Notes: generated by a model not told the origin, from the letters alone. DNA of 64,000 nt from an uncultured Clostridia bacterium (GCA_934121905.1 CAKOVI010000003.1:66361-130360); one strand, 5' to 3'; positions 1 through 8,767 are shown, counted from the first letter of the stretch. Program-made: numbers and translations.

Positions 1-1791
1 TCTTTCTTTATTATTTAAAATTTTCTTTCTTAATCTAATTGATTTTGGAGTAACTTCAACAAGTTCATCATCTTGGATAAATTCAATAGCTTTTTCCAAG
101 CTCATTTGGATTGGTGGAACTAAACGAAGTGCATCATCAGCTCCTGAAGAACGTGTATTTGTTAAGTGTTTTTCTTTACATACATTTACAGCTAAGTCTT
201 CTCCTCTTGAATTTAGACCTACTATCATTCCTTCATAAACATCTACACCTGCACCAATAAATAAGTCTCCTTTTTCTTGTGCATTATATAGACCATAAGT
301 TACAGATTTTCCAGTTTCAAAAGCTACTATTGTTCCTCTAACTCTGGCAACTACTTCACCTTTAAATGGTTCATATCCCTTGAACATACTTGCCATTGTT
401 CCTTCACCTTTTGTATCTGTTAAAAATTCTGTTCTATATCCAATTAACCCTCTTGCTGGAATATTAAATTCAATCTTTGTATGTCCATCTTCAGCAGGTT
501 CCATGTTTACCATTTCGGCTTTTCTTCTACCTAATTTTTCAATAACTGTTCCTACTGAATCATCTGGTACATTTACAACTAAAGTTTCTATTGGTTCACA
601 TTTTACACCATCGATTTCTTTTATAATAACTTTAGGACGAGATACTAAAAGCTCAAATCCTTCTCTTCTCATTGTTTCAATTAATACAGATAAGTGTAAT
701 TCTCCTCTTCCTGATACTTCAAATGAATCTGGAGTTTCACCTTCTTTAACTCTTAATGAAACATTTCTTTCTAACTCTTTAAACAATCTATCTCTAATAT
801 GTCTTGATGTTACAAATTGTCCTTCTCTTCCTGCAAATGGTCCATTGTTTACACTAAATGTCATTGTAACTGTTGGTTCGTCTATATTTACAAAGTCTAT
901 TTTCTCAACATTTTCAGGATCACATACAGTTTCACCTATACTTATATCTGAAATTCCAGCAAATTCTATTATATCTCCTGCTGTTACTTCTTCAACTTCA
1001 ACTTTCTTTAAACCTACATGTGTATATAATTTTGCAATTTTACCTTGATATACAGTATCATCAGCTTTGCAAACTGATACTGTCATTCCAACTGTAAACT
1101 TACCACGTTCTACTCTACCAACACCTATTCTCCCAACATAATCATCGTAATCTATGTTAGATACAAGCATTTGAGCAGTTCCATCTAAATCGCATTTTGG
1201 AGCTTCTATTGTGTTTACCATTGTTTCAAATAGAGGTGTCATATCACTATCTTCATCAGATAGATTTAATTTTGATACACCATTTTTTGCAGATGCATAT
1301 ACAACTGGAAATTCTAGTTGTTCATCTGTTGCGTCTAATTCGATGAATAATTCTATAACTTCATCTACAACTTTTTCAGGATTTGCTCCTGGTCTATCTA
1401 TTTTGTTTATTACAACTATTGGTTTTAAATTTAATGCTAGGGCTTTTTTCAAAACTTCTCTTGTTTGAGGCATAGCTCCTTCAAATGCATCTACTAATAA
1501 AAGTACTCCATCAACTGTTTTTAGTACTCTTTCTACTTCTCCACCAAAATCAGCATGTCCTGGTGTGTCTACTATATTTATTTTTATGTCTTTGTACATT
1601 ACTGATGTATTTTTTGAAAGTATTGTTATTCCTCTTTCTTTTTCTAGGTCATTTGAATCCATTACTCTGTCTTGTACTTGTTCATTGTCTCTAAATACAT
1701 GGCTTTGTTTTAACAAACTATCTACTAGTGTTGTTTTTCCATGGTCTACATGTGCTATTATTGCTATGTTTCTTATTTTTTGGTTATTCAT
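1..1791 (-). CDS. typA: Translational GTPase TypA/BipA, 3' end cut by window edge
   Basis: Ribosome-binding GTPase of the EF-G family, implicated in 50S assembly and stress growth. Translating the minus strand from ATG at 1791 gives 597 open codons with no stop before base 1; the family is about 605-615 residues, so roughly the last 10-15 residues are missing. The P-loop AHVDHGKT lies at residues 13-20, the switch II motif DTPGH follows, then NKID, and the C-terminal TypA-specific region with ARGLIGYRTEFLTDTKG is present. The start has AAAGGAG upstream and a consensus promoter about 40 bases further. No in-frame CGG codon seen. Confidence 0.97.
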   Translation of the reverse strand, partial: MNNQKIRNIAIIAHVDHGKTTLVDSLLKQSHVFRDNEQVQDRVMDSNDLEKERGITILSKNTSVMYKDIKINIVDTPGHADFGGEVERVLKTVDGVLLLVDAFEGAMPQTREVLKKALALNLKPIVVINKIDRPGANPEKVVDEVIELFIELDATDEQLEFPVVYASAKNGVSKLNLSDEDSDMTPLFETMVNTIEAPKCDLDGTAQMLVSNIDYDDYVGRIGVGRVERGKFTVGMTVSVCKADDTVYQGKIAKLYTHVGLKKVEVEEVTAGDIIEFAGISDISIGETVCDPENVEKIDFVNIDEPTVTMTFSVNNGPFAGREGQFVTSRHIRDRLFKELERNVSLRVKEGETPDSFEVSGRGELHLSVLIETMRREGFELLVSRPKVIIKEIDGVKCEPIETLVVNVPDDSVGTVIEKLGRRKAEMVNMEPAEDGHTKIEFNIPARGLIGYRTEFLTDTKGEGTMASMFKGYEPFKGEVVARVRGTIVAFETGKSVTYGLYNAQEKGDLFIGAGVDVYEGMIVGLNSRGEDLAVNVCKEKHLTNTRSSGADDALRLVPPIQMSLEKAIEFIQDDELVEVTPKSIRLRKKILNNKER

Positions 1792-1829
1792 TTTTTATTT
1801 CTCCTTTTTCTCTCTTTTTTAACTTTTAT

Positions 1830-1859
1830 ATTATACTACTGTTTGGTGGTTGTTGTCAA
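1830..1859 (-). promoter_or_regulatory. Sigma-A promoter of typA
   Basis: On the minus strand TTGACA (1854-1859) and TATAAT (1830-1835) are separated by 18 bases, about 40 bases upstream of the typA start codon. Confidence 0.8.
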
Positions 1860-1870
1860 CATAAAATTTA

Positions 1871-1915
1871 GAAATGGGGACGGTTCCTTTTTAAAAAAGG
1901 AACCGTCCCCATTTC
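1871..1915. repeat. REP-like palindrome, GGGGACGGTTCC type
   Basis: Perfect inverted repeat with two 22-base arms around one central base, core GGGGACGGTTCC. It starts 8 bases beyond the stop of the leftward nucleotidyltransferase gene and lies just upstream of the typA promoter, so it could also end transcription. Same family as the copies at 12005, 42607 and 48706. Confidence 0.9.
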
Positions 1916-1923
1916 AAAATCAA

Positions 1924-2487
1924 TTATTGCTGTTGCATCTTAAGTAATAGTCTTGTTTTTATTTTGTCAATTATTTCTGTTGTGCTAATTCCCTCTGTTC
2001 TTGGCTGCACAACACCTTTGACTCCGTACTTTTCGAATAACTGCTTTCTAGCATTTTTTATTACACTATTATCTTCATGTACGAAAATATCCGGCTTTAC
2101 TTTGTCAACTACAGGAATAAAGATGTTTAACCATTCAAATGATGGCGTGTTTTCAAAGGTAAATGGAACTGACCGTAGTGGGTCATAATCAGCTAAAATT
2201 ACATAATCTGCTGATATACAATTGGCTATTGTTTCCATTCTTACATTTTCATCAAGCACCGGTGGGTCTTCTTTTTTCAAAGCTGCTGCTCGGTCACTTT
2301 TAACCGCTACAACAAGAATGTCCCCCTGCTTTTTGGCTGCTGCTAGCATCCGCATGTGACCTACATGAAACAGGTCGAATGTTCCAGAAGACATTACTAT
2401 GCTTTTTCCTTGGCTTCGTTCTTCTTTCAAACATTCTACTAATTCCTCGTAGTCTGTTCCATAGATGATTTTTTTCTTTTTTTCCAT
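1924..2487 (-). CDS. Cytidylyltransferase-like nucleotidyltransferase (RfaE C-domain/HldE type)
   Basis: A 187-residue enzyme expected to transfer a nucleotide to a phosphorylated small molecule; family members use heptose-1-phosphate or glycerol-3-phosphate, and the substrate here is unknown. GTFDLFHVGHMRML at residues 35-48 carries the HxGH motif, and GISTTEII near the C-terminus matches the ISTTxII signature. The ATG at 2487 is chosen over one 17 codons upstream because AAGGAGG sits 8 bases before it. The gene is GC-richer than its neighbours and has two in-frame CGG codons (plus-strand 2173-2175 and 2350-2352), one encoding the Arg of GHMRML, which suggests acquisition by transfer. Confidence 0.85.
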   Translation of the reverse strand: MEKKKKIIYGTDYEELVECLKEERSQGKSIVMSSGTFDLFHVGHMRMLAAAKKQGDILVVAVKSDRAAALKKEDPPVLDENVRMETIANCISADYVILADYDPLRSVPFTFENTPSFEWLNIFIPVVDKVKPDIFVHEDNSVIKNARKQLFEKYGVKGVVQPRTEGISTTEIIDKIKTRLLLKMQQQ

Positions 2488-2557
2488 GTTAGGTTCCTCC
2501 TTTTGATTGATGAATACCTTTTTTATATAATTTTGCATATTAGCAAAAAATTAAAAA

Positions 2558-3031
2558 CTAATCAACAATTACCTTTTTTGTTTCTAAATATTTCTTTAGA
2601 TTGTCCAAAACAGGTTTATTCAAATGAAATATATTTTCTGGTAAATCGTCTATATCAAACCATTTTAAATTTGTAACTTCTCCGTCTGTGAAGTTTATTT
2701 CGCCTTCATATTCTGTACAAATAAACGCATGGCTTAAGGCATATACTTCATCTTGAGATTTATCATATTTGTGATACATTTTTTTACCTGAAAATATCCC
2801 CATAAGTTCTGGATTTATTGGCTCTATATTTAATTCTTCTTTTATTTCCCTTTTTAGTGTTTCTAAATATGTTTCTCCTATATCCATTCCTCCACCATGT
2901 AAGGCCCACATGCCGTTGTCATTTCTTTTTTGTAATAATACTTTGTGGTCTTTGTAAATTACTAAAACCGAAACAGGTCTGTGCATAGGAATGTGTCCTA
3001 CTAAGTTTCTTATATATTTTTCATTATCCAT
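2558..3031 (-). CDS. Nudix hydrolase
   Basis: A 157-residue single-domain Nudix protein that should hydrolyse a nucleoside diphosphate linked to another group; the substrate cannot be read from the sequence. The Nudix box spans residues 46-69, with GGGMDIGE followed by REIKEELNI, fitting Gx5Ex7REUxEEx GU. N-terminal strands (SVLVIY, VLLQKR) lead into the box as expected. ATG start with AGAGGAAA upstream and a promoter at 3081-3109. It is transcribed toward the nucleotidyltransferase, with 70 bases between them. Confidence 0.9.
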   Translation of the reverse strand: MDNEKYIRNLVGHIPMHRPVSVLVIYKDHKVLLQKRNDNGMWALHGGGMDIGETYLETLKREIKEELNIEPINPELMGIFSGKKMYHKYDKSQDEVYALSHAFICTEYEGEINFTDGEVTNLKWFDIDDLPENIFHLNKPVLDNLKKYLETKKVIVD

Positions 3032-3080
3032 TTTTATTTTTCCTCTTTCTTACATATCCTTTAAATTTATAAGCATTATT

Positions 3081-3109
3081 ATTTTACTATAGTTTGCTCT
3101 TTTTTTCAA
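3081..3109 (-). promoter_or_regulatory. Sigma-A promoter of the Nudix gene
   Basis: Minus-strand TTGAAA (3104-3109), 17-base spacer, TAAAAT (3081-3086), 50 bases upstream of the start codon. Confidence 0.65.
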
Positions 3110-3179
3110 GAAAAATTGATAAGTTCTTAAGTAATTTACATAAGAATTGACTTTTACTAGCCCGGTCGTTTTCTAACCA

Positions 3180-6100
3180 TTAATCAACCAATATTTCCTT
3201 CCCCAATCCAGTAGAATAAATCCACACTCTATCAACTTTCCTATTCAGTCCATTCTCCAAAGCCTCTTTATAAAGCATAAGCTGAGGTTTATGTCTATTT
3301 ATTAGTTCTTGCCCCATTTGGACCGGTTCTTTTTGTTCCACAAAATCAGTTTTATAATCCAAAAGAACTAATTCATCATTTTTAGTAATATAATACAAAT
3401 CTATAATACCCTGAACCAAAATATTTTCATCCAAATCAGTCTCCATCACGTCTTTTGCTGGAACATTAATATAAAAAGGTTCCTCCTTATGATACTCTTT
3501 AGCCTCCTTAAGTTCATTCCAAATATTTGACTTTGTAAAATTAAACACAACCCAAGGATTTATTGCTTCTTTCTCTTTTGCGGTTATAATTTTTCTACTC
3601 TCTAAATCACTAATTAAAGCTTTTACATCTTCTAAACTATAATCTCTGCTAAAATCTAAATTTTTCATACACAAATGCACTAAAGTACCCTTTTTAGCAG
3701 GTGTAATTTTTTCTTCTTCAGTTCCAACTAAAAATTTTGGTTTTGGTAGTTCTATTTTTCCATTTTCTTCCTCATCAACGTCTTCATTTTTTGCCTCAAA
3801 TGAGTCTACAACTACATTTTTATGTACAATATTTGTAACAGATTCTTTAGTTGGAATATCACTTAATCCTTTATATTTATATTCAAAAATTAGTTGATTT
3901 TTTAAATATATAATATCCTCTTCTTTTATACCTTTTGATTTTTCCTCTAAAACCTTAAAAATATCCTCATCCTCTGTTTCTTCTTTTTTCAATGTTTTTA
4001 AAATATCTTTTCTTTTAATTGTATTCATTTTTAAAACATCTTTTGAAGATTCAAAATTATACATATAAACAAGTAAAATCCAATCAATATACTTCTTATA
4101 TTTTTTTATCAAAATAGGATTTATCTTTCCATTTTCTTTTTTATAAATATCCACTAATTCCTGCATTTTCTCCTTATTTTTTTGGAAATCCTTTTTAACA
4201 CCTGTAACATAGATTTTCTCTTTTGCCCTTGTTAATGCAACATACAAAATACGCATCTCTTCTGACAAATTTTCCTCCAAAAGCTTTTCTCTTAATGCTA
4301 ATTTTGAAATAGTATCATATTTTATTTGTCTATCATAATCAATATATTTAACACCAATTCCAATTTTTTGATGTAATAAAATATCACTATTTAAGTCCAT
4401 CATATTAAATCCTGAACCTGTGCAAGACAAGAACACAACTGGAAATTCTAGACCTTTACTTTTATGGATACTCATAATTCTTACAACATCCTCATTTTCT
4501 CCAATTAGCTTTGCTGCTCCTAAATCTCCGCTTCCTGTTTTTATTTTTTCTATAAAGTTTATAAAGTTGAATAAACCTTTAAATGATGCACTTTCATACT
4601 GCTTTGCCCTCTCAAAAAGCATTTTTAAATTTGCAACTCTTAAGGCACCATTTGGCATTAAACCTATATAATTTAAAAAGCCTGTTTCTTCATAAATTGT
4701 CCAGATAAGTTCATCTAAATCCATGTATCCATTTTTTTCTCTAAAGTTTTCTATTTTGTTTAAAAAGCTATCTATTTTTTCTCTAAGTTCTTCTCTTACA
4801 GACAACCTAGATTTTAACATAGTAGTATAAAAATCATCATTTTGATCACATAATCTTATTTCTAATAAATCATCATCTGTAAACATTCCTAAGCTTGATA
4901 ACATTACATGTACAAGCGGAATATCTTGATATGGATTATCTATAATTTTTAGTAAATCCATTATTACTTGTATTTCATATGATTCCAAATACTCTTGAGA
5001 TGTATCTGAATACACATTTATATTCAAATTTGTTAATTCTTTTTCAAATATATTTGCCTTATTTTTAGTTGAACGCAAAAGTATTACAATATCTCGAAAA
5101 CGGATATCTCGAAATTCCTCTTTTTTGTTATCATATACTTGGAATTTACTATCTATTAAATCTTTTATTTTTTGTGCTACAAATTTAGCCTCTAATTCAA
5201 TGTCTTCTAGCTTTTCAGTTTCTTCTAAATCACTGTCAACATTGGCATTTTCTGGTATTTCTGTTTCTTCTAAATTCTCATCTTCATCATCTTCTGTTAC
5301 ATCTAATATATCAATTTCAGAAACCAAATCTTCTTTGCTTTCTGCATAATTTGCACCTAAATTCAAATATTCTTCTTCTGTATAATCTATCTCTCCTAGC
5401 TTTTCCCCCATAATGTTTTCAAATATAAGATTGGTAAAATCAAGCACATTTTTTCTACTTCTAAAATTCTTAAAAAGTTTTATTTTTAAACCTTTATCAT
5501 TTGCTTCATTTTCACTATAATTACTATATTTACCTAGAAATAAATCTGGCATTGCTTGTCTAAATTTATAAATACTTTGTTTAACATCTCCAACCATAAA
5601 GATATTTTTTCCATTTGATATTGATGTTAAAATATATTCTTGTACCAAGTTACTATCTTGGTATTCGTCTATTGCGATTTCGATAAATTTTTCCTGATAT
5701 TTTTTTGCAATTTCAGATGGTACATCCTCTTCTTTTACTAAAATCTTAAGTGCTAAATGCTCAACATCACTGAAATCCACAATATTTCTTTCTCTTTTAT
5801 TTTTTGAAAATTCTACATCAAAATCTATTATCAATTTCTCTAATTTGGATAAAATTTCATACATTTCTATTAAGTCTTCATTTGCCATTTCAGAGTTTGC
5901 TGTGAAAATTTTGTCTCTTTTAGCCTTAAAATCCTTTGTTACTTTATCTCTTATAGCTTTTGCTTTATCTTTTTCAGGATTTGTTATTTTTTTAGAGCTT
6001 GGCCATCTTAAAAAGTCTACTTTATTTATCAAACTGTATGCTTTGTCCCAGTTTTCTAAATTTGCATATACCATTTCTAGTTGCTGGATATCTGACAAAA

Positions 6101-6857
6101 TTATTCTTTCATATTGCTCTAGTTCACTTTCAAATGATAATCTTGTTTCTTCTGCTTTTAATTTTTTTATGCTATCTTCTAAGTTCTCTTTCATATTTTG
6201 AAGTAAAATTTTTCCCCATTCTGTATTTGAAAAGTCTTGTTTTGTGTCTTTTATATTAAATTTTTCCACCTGTTCTTTTAGCCATTTTAGTGGAAATGGG
6301 TTTGATTCTATATATGTGTAAATTTTTAATATGATATCTTTTAAAGGTGTGTCATCTCTATATGATGTATATGTTTTTACTAATTTTTCGAAGTCTTTGT
6401 CATGATTTTCGTATTTTTCTTCAAATATTTTTTCTAATACTTCTTGTTTTAATAGGTCTATTTCGGCTGTGTCTGCTATTCTAAAGTTTGGTGATATTTC
6501 TATTTCAAAAAAGTTGTTTTTTATTACATCTAAACAGAATGAGTCTATTGTGCATATACTTGCTTTGTTTAATAATGTTATTTGTCTTTGTAAGTGATTT
6601 ATTGTTTCTTCGTCTTGAGGTTCTTCGCTATCAATTATTTTGTAGATTGATTTTAGTATTCTTTCTCTCATTTCTGATGCTGCTGCGTTTGTGAATGTTA
6701 CAACTAATAGCCTATCTATGTCTATTTTTTCTTTTATTATTTTATTTATTATTCTTTCTACTAATACTGCTGTTTTTCCGCTTCCTGCTGCTGCTGCAAC
6801 TAGTATGTTACTGTCTTTTTTGTAGATTGCTTGGGATTGTTCCGGTGTCCAGTTCAT
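3180..6857 (-). CDS. addA: ATP-dependent helicase/nuclease subunit A (AddA)
   Basis: A 1225-residue UvrD-like helicase with a C-terminal RecB-type nuclease, the A subunit of the AddAB double-strand-break resection enzyme. Walker A AAAAGSGKTA is at residues 21-30, Walker B IDEYQDSN and motif III GDVKQSIYKFRQ near 395-435, and MSIHKSKGLEFPVVFL is motif V. The nuclease motif LLDYKTDF lies about 50 residues from the end. Length is normal. The usual partner addB is not adjacent: upstream is an unrelated membrane gene. A REP-like sequence lies inside the coding region at 3313-3336, just after the nuclease motif. No in-frame CGG in 1225 codons. Confidence 0.97.
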   Translation of the reverse strand: MNWTPEQSQAIYKKDSNILVAAAAGSGKTAVLVERIINKIIKEKIDIDRLLVVTFTNAAASEMRERILKSIYKIIDSEEPQDEETINHLQRQITLLNKASICTIDSFCLDVIKNNFFEIEISPNFRIADTAEIDLLKQEVLEKIFEEKYENHDKDFEKLVKTYTSYRDDTPLKDIILKIYTYIESNPFPLKWLKEQVEKFNIKDTKQDFSNTEWGKILLQNMKENLEDSIKKLKAEETRLSFESELEQYERIILSDIQQLEMVYANLENWDKAYSLINKVDFLRWPSSKKITNPEKDKAKAIRDKVTKDFKAKRDKIFTANSEMANEDLIEMYEILSKLEKLIIDFDVEFSKNKRERNIVDFSDVEHLALKILVKEEDVPSEIAKKYQEKFIEIAIDEYQDSNLVQEYILTSISNGKNIFMVGDVKQSIYKFRQAMPDLFLGKYSNYSENEANDKGLKIKLFKNFRSRKNVLDFTNLIFENIMGEKLGEIDYTEEEYLNLGANYAESKEDLVSEIDILDVTEDDEDENLEETEIPENANVDSDLEETEKLEDIELEAKFVAQKIKDLIDSKFQVYDNKKEEFRDIRFRDIVILLRSTKNKANIFEKELTNLNINVYSDTSQEYLESYEIQVIMDLLKIIDNPYQDIPLVHVMLSSLGMFTDDDLLEIRLCDQNDDFYTTMLKSRLSVREELREKIDSFLNKIENFREKNGYMDLDELIWTIYEETGFLNYIGLMPNGALRVANLKMLFERAKQYESASFKGLFNFINFIEKIKTGSGDLGAAKLIGENEDVVRIMSIHKSKGLEFPVVFLSCTGSGFNMMDLNSDILLHQKIGIGVKYIDYDRQIKYDTISKLALREKLLEENLSEEMRILYVALTRAKEKIYVTGVKKDFQKNKEKMQELVDIYKKENGKINPILIKKYKKYIDWILLVYMYNFESSKDVLKMNTIKRKDILKTLKKEETEDEDIFKVLEEKSKGIKEEDIIYLKNQLIFEYKYKGLSDIPTKESVTNIVHKNVVVDSFEAKNEDVDEEENGKIELPKPKFLVGTEEEKITPAKKGTLVHLCMKNLDFSRDYSLEDVKALISDLESRKIITAKEKEAINPWVVFNFTKSNIWNELKEAKEYHKEEPFYINVPAKDVMETDLDENILVQGIIDLYYITKNDELVLLDYKTDFVEQKEPVQMGQELINRHKPQLMLYKEALENGLNRKVDRVWIYSTGLGKEILVD
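3313..3336. repeat. REP core embedded in the addA coding sequence
   Basis: The stretch CCCATTTGGACCGGTTCTTT followed by TTGT matches REP copies at 14144-14166 and 55884-55907 almost base for base. It is read in frame, giving EQKEPVQMGQ directly downstream of the nuclease motif. Confidence 0.75.
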
Positions 6858-6941
6858 TTGCTTTTCTCCTTTCGGTTTGAGATGATTTTCTGTGATTAGA
6901 TTATAGCAATCGAGTGAAAGGATGTCAATGTTGGATTTTTG

Positions 6942-6970
6942 TTGATTTTTGGAGAATTTTGTTGTATAAT
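6942..6970 (+). promoter_or_regulatory. Sigma-A promoter
   Basis: TTGATT (6942-6947), 17-base spacer, TATAAT (6965-6970). Transcription should begin near 6977, leaving a leader of about 98 bases before the membrane protein gene at 7075. Confidence 0.75.
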
Positions 6971-6976
6971 TATGTT

Positions 6977-7056
6977 AATTGGTCGTTATACTGACCGGCA
7001 AGCAACCAACAGTATTAAACAGGAGTGTCCCGCAGTTTTGCGCCTGTTGTTTTTGA
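6977..7056 (+). promoter_or_regulatory. Structured 5' leader with intrinsic-terminator hairpin (candidate attenuator)
   Basis: AACAGG (7018-7023) pairs with CCTGTT (7043-7048), with CGCA/TGCG nested inside, followed by a T run at 7049-7055. The upstream CAACAG at 7007-7012 can pair with the same 3' arm, so two mutually exclusive folds exist. A separate GGTC/GACC hairpin lies near the 5' end. I do not recognise a known riboswitch. Confidence 0.5.
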
Positions 7057-7074
7057 ATGAAAGGAGAGACACTT

Positions 7075-7458
7075 ATGAAAAGTTTATTAAGTGTAAATAA
7101 GCAATGGAACAGATTAATGGAAATCATTGGAACACCTATAATGGTTTTTATATCATTATCTTGGTGTATTAGCACTTTTGGAACAAATTCATTGGCAATT
7201 GGTATTTGTTTTACTGTTGCTATATTATTAGTTTCCATCAATTTTTGGTTAGCATTAGTCGAAGCAATTTTGGGCTTAATAATTCTATTAAATTTTTCTA
7301 GAGATTTGTTTTTAATCCCAATAAAGCTTCCATTTTTGGCTCAACCATTTGCCTGGTGGAATCAGCAAACAGCTTGTGCTGGAACTGCCACTATAATTTT
7401 TGTTATGTTTATTGTAAAAATTGTAGTTACCATAAGTTCAAAAGGTAATGAAAATTAA
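7075..7458 (+). CDS. Small integral membrane protein, unknown function
   Basis: 127 residues with about four hydrophobic segments (MVFISLSWCI, IGICFTVAILLVSI, LVEAILGLIILLNF, ATIIFVMFIVKIVV) and a loop AQPFAWWNQQTACAG. The ATG at 7075 is preferred over one at 7057 because AAAGGAGAG lies 7 bases before it. It stands alone between its own promoter, a terminator-bearing leader and a terminator downstream. Not recognised. The attenuator-like leader suggests expression is conditional; nothing in the sequence tells the ligand. Confidence 0.8.
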   Translation: MKSLLSVNKQWNRLMEIIGTPIMVFISLSWCISTFGTNSLAIGICFTVAILLVSINFWLALVEAILGLIILLNFSRDLFLIPIKLPFLAQPFAWWNQQTACAGTATIIFVMFIVKIVVTISSKGNEN

Positions 7459-7462
7459 AAAA

Positions 7463-7491
7463 TAAAAAGCCATGGACACGGCTTTTTATTT
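7463..7491. terminator. Bidirectional intrinsic terminator
   Basis: AAAAAGCC pairs with GGCTTTTT around an 8-base loop, with A-rich and T-rich flanks; it serves both the rightward membrane gene and the leftward small gene. Confidence 0.8.
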
Positions 7492-7492
7492 T

Positions 7493-7648
7493 TTATATTT
7501 CTACTATTACGTCTACTCCTTCAAAGTAGATTTTATCATATTCTTTATCTTCTAAATCATCTGGCACATCTTCTGTTTTTCCTTGGTAAAGTATTTGGTC
7601 ATTTTGTTTTATTGTTATATTTAGTAATCTTAGTTCTTTTATTTTCAT
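7493..7648 (-). CDS. Small acidic protein, unknown function
   Basis: A 51-residue protein beginning MKIKELRLLNITIKQND and ending YFEGVDVIVEI, rich in Asp and Glu. ATG at 7648 is preceded by AAAGAGGT at good spacing, and codon use resembles native genes, so translation is likely. Its stop codon abuts the shared terminator. The pattern of a short N-terminal strand and an acidic second half recalls small prophage-derived proteins, but I recognise no family. Confidence 0.65.
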   Translation of the reverse strand: MKIKELRLLNITIKQNDQILYQGKTEDVPDDLEDKEYDKIYFEGVDVIVEI

Positions 7649-7714
7649 CTTATACCTCTTTTCATTTTTATTATATAGTTATTTTAGGAGTTTGTAAAGG
7701 TATAAAATTTTAAT

Positions 7715-7743
7715 TTGATTTATTTTAATAGAAGTGGTATAAT
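7715..7743 (+). promoter_or_regulatory. Sigma-A promoter
   Basis: TTGATT (7715-7720), 17-base spacer, TATAAT (7738-7743), 32 bases ahead of the start codon at 7776. Confidence 0.75.
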
Positions 7744-7775
7744 TAAGGTATTAAAGCCTAAGGAGGTATTGCATT

Positions 7776-8258
7776 ATGAGTATAATAAACTGGCCAGGAA
7801 ACCGGTCTTCAGCATTAAAATGTAAACACCAGCAAACAGATTCAGAAGGAAATGTAATTACAACATATAATCCTTCTGAATCATCATCAGATGAAAACAT
7901 TGTCGAAAATGACACAGCTTTCAAAAAAGCATTCTCTTGGATAAAAAAAATTTTTGAGGATGACAATATTTTGGAAAAAGTCAATAAAACATCTGAAAAA
8001 AAAGAGGATAAAGCTCCGGCAAAAGATGAAACCCCAAAAAAAGAAACTCTTCCTCGCATGAAAGAGTATTATACCAAAGAGTTATTGTCAGGTAATTACT
8101 CTCCGGTCAATAAGCTTATTTTTGACGGAGACATCGACAAAGTTGTCTGGATTTTTACTGATAATCCTCGTCTGATTAACTGGTGCAAGAAAAAAGCCGA
8201 CATTTCTTTCTTAAAGAAACTGCCTATAGAAGTATGGGAACTTCTTGAAGAAAGCTGA
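7776..8258 (+). CDS. Hypothetical protein, paralogue of the next gene
   Basis: 160 residues, not recognised. A charged, Ser/Glu/Lys-rich N-terminal half (about 1-90) precedes a compact C-terminal region. AAGGAGG lies 8 bases before the ATG. WIKKIFEDDN and MKEYYTKELLSGN align with ILKTLFEDE and FKELYTENILKGD of the gene at 8373, in the same order and at similar spacing, so the two are paralogues. Codon 10 is CGG (7803-7805), otherwise nearly absent from this window; reading +1 there would end the protein four codons later. Confidence 0.75.
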   Translation: MSIINWPGNRSSALKCKHQQTDSEGNVITTYNPSESSSDENIVENDTAFKKAFSWIKKIFEDDNILEKVNKTSEKKEDKAPAKDETPKKETLPRMKEYYTKELLSGNYSPVNKLIFDGDIDKVVWIFTDNPRLINWCKKKADISFLKKLPIEVWELLEES

Positions 8259-8271
8259 AGCCAGAAAAAAC

Positions 8272-8310
8272 AAAAACAATCATAAGGTCTTTTTCTTATG
8301 ATTGTTTTTA
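8272..8310 (+). terminator. Intrinsic terminator
   Basis: AAAAACAATCATAAG pairs with CTTATGATTGTTTTT: a long stem followed by T residues, 14 bases after the stop at 8258. Confidence 0.9.
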
Positions 8311-8311
8311 T

Positions 8312-8340
8312 TTGAAAAAAAAGAAATAACATGATATACT
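8312..8340 (+). promoter_or_regulatory. Sigma-A promoter
   Basis: TTGAAA (8312-8317), 17-base spacer, TATACT (8335-8340), immediately after the preceding terminator and 33 bases before the next start codon. Confidence 0.7.
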
Positions 8341-8372
8341 TATTTCATAAAAATTCAGAAAGGAGTTATCTT

Positions 8373-8765
8373 ATGAAAGAAAACAAAGATTCCAAAAATC
8401 GGATAAATTTATCTGATAATTCAAAAAAGTCTACTAATCCAATTCACACTATTGCATCTATTTTAAAAACACTATTTGAAGATGAAAAAGTTACAAAAAA
8501 AAATCTTACTCAACCTAAATCTGTGCCCTTTAAAGAGTTATATACAGAAAATATTTTAAAAGGTGATACTAAATTTATCGAAACACTTATTAAAAATCAA
8601 AGTAAAGAAAATTTAGAAATTTTAAAAAATCTCTTTGATGATAACTTAATTTTATCTCATTGGCTAGTTGAAGATGCACCATCACCAATTAGAAAACAGA
8701 TGCCGAAAATGATTTTGGATTTAGTTGATGAACAACTTCAGGATGAATATTATAATAATTGCTAA
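8373..8765 (+). CDS. Hypothetical protein, paralogue of the preceding gene
   Basis: 130 residues, not recognised. ATG at 8373 is chosen because AAAGGAG sits 7 bases before it. It shares with the gene at 7776 a charged N-terminus, an ILKTLFEDE segment and an FKELYTENILKGD segment, then an amphipathic helical region (ETLIKNQSKENLEILKNLF). Like its paralogue it has an in-frame CGG at codon 10 (8400-8402); a +1 shift there would meet TAA at once. Each of the pair has its own promoter and terminator, so they are independently expressed cassettes. Confidence 0.75.
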   Translation: MKENKDSKNRINLSDNSKKSTNPIHTIASILKTLFEDEKVTKKNLTQPKSVPFKELYTENILKGDTKFIETLIKNQSKENLEILKNLFDDNLILSHWLVEDAPSPIRKQMPKMILDLVDEQLQDEYYNNC

Positions 8766-8767
8766 AA

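Noticed and set aside
380..1097. Rightward open frames over the typA region
   Set aside because: Opposite-strand shadows of typA, with Leu/Ser-rich low-complexity products and no ribosome sites.
6975..7241. Leftward frame opposite the membrane gene at 7075
   Set aside because: Shadow of a gene with its own promoter and ribosome site; the product has no recognisable features.
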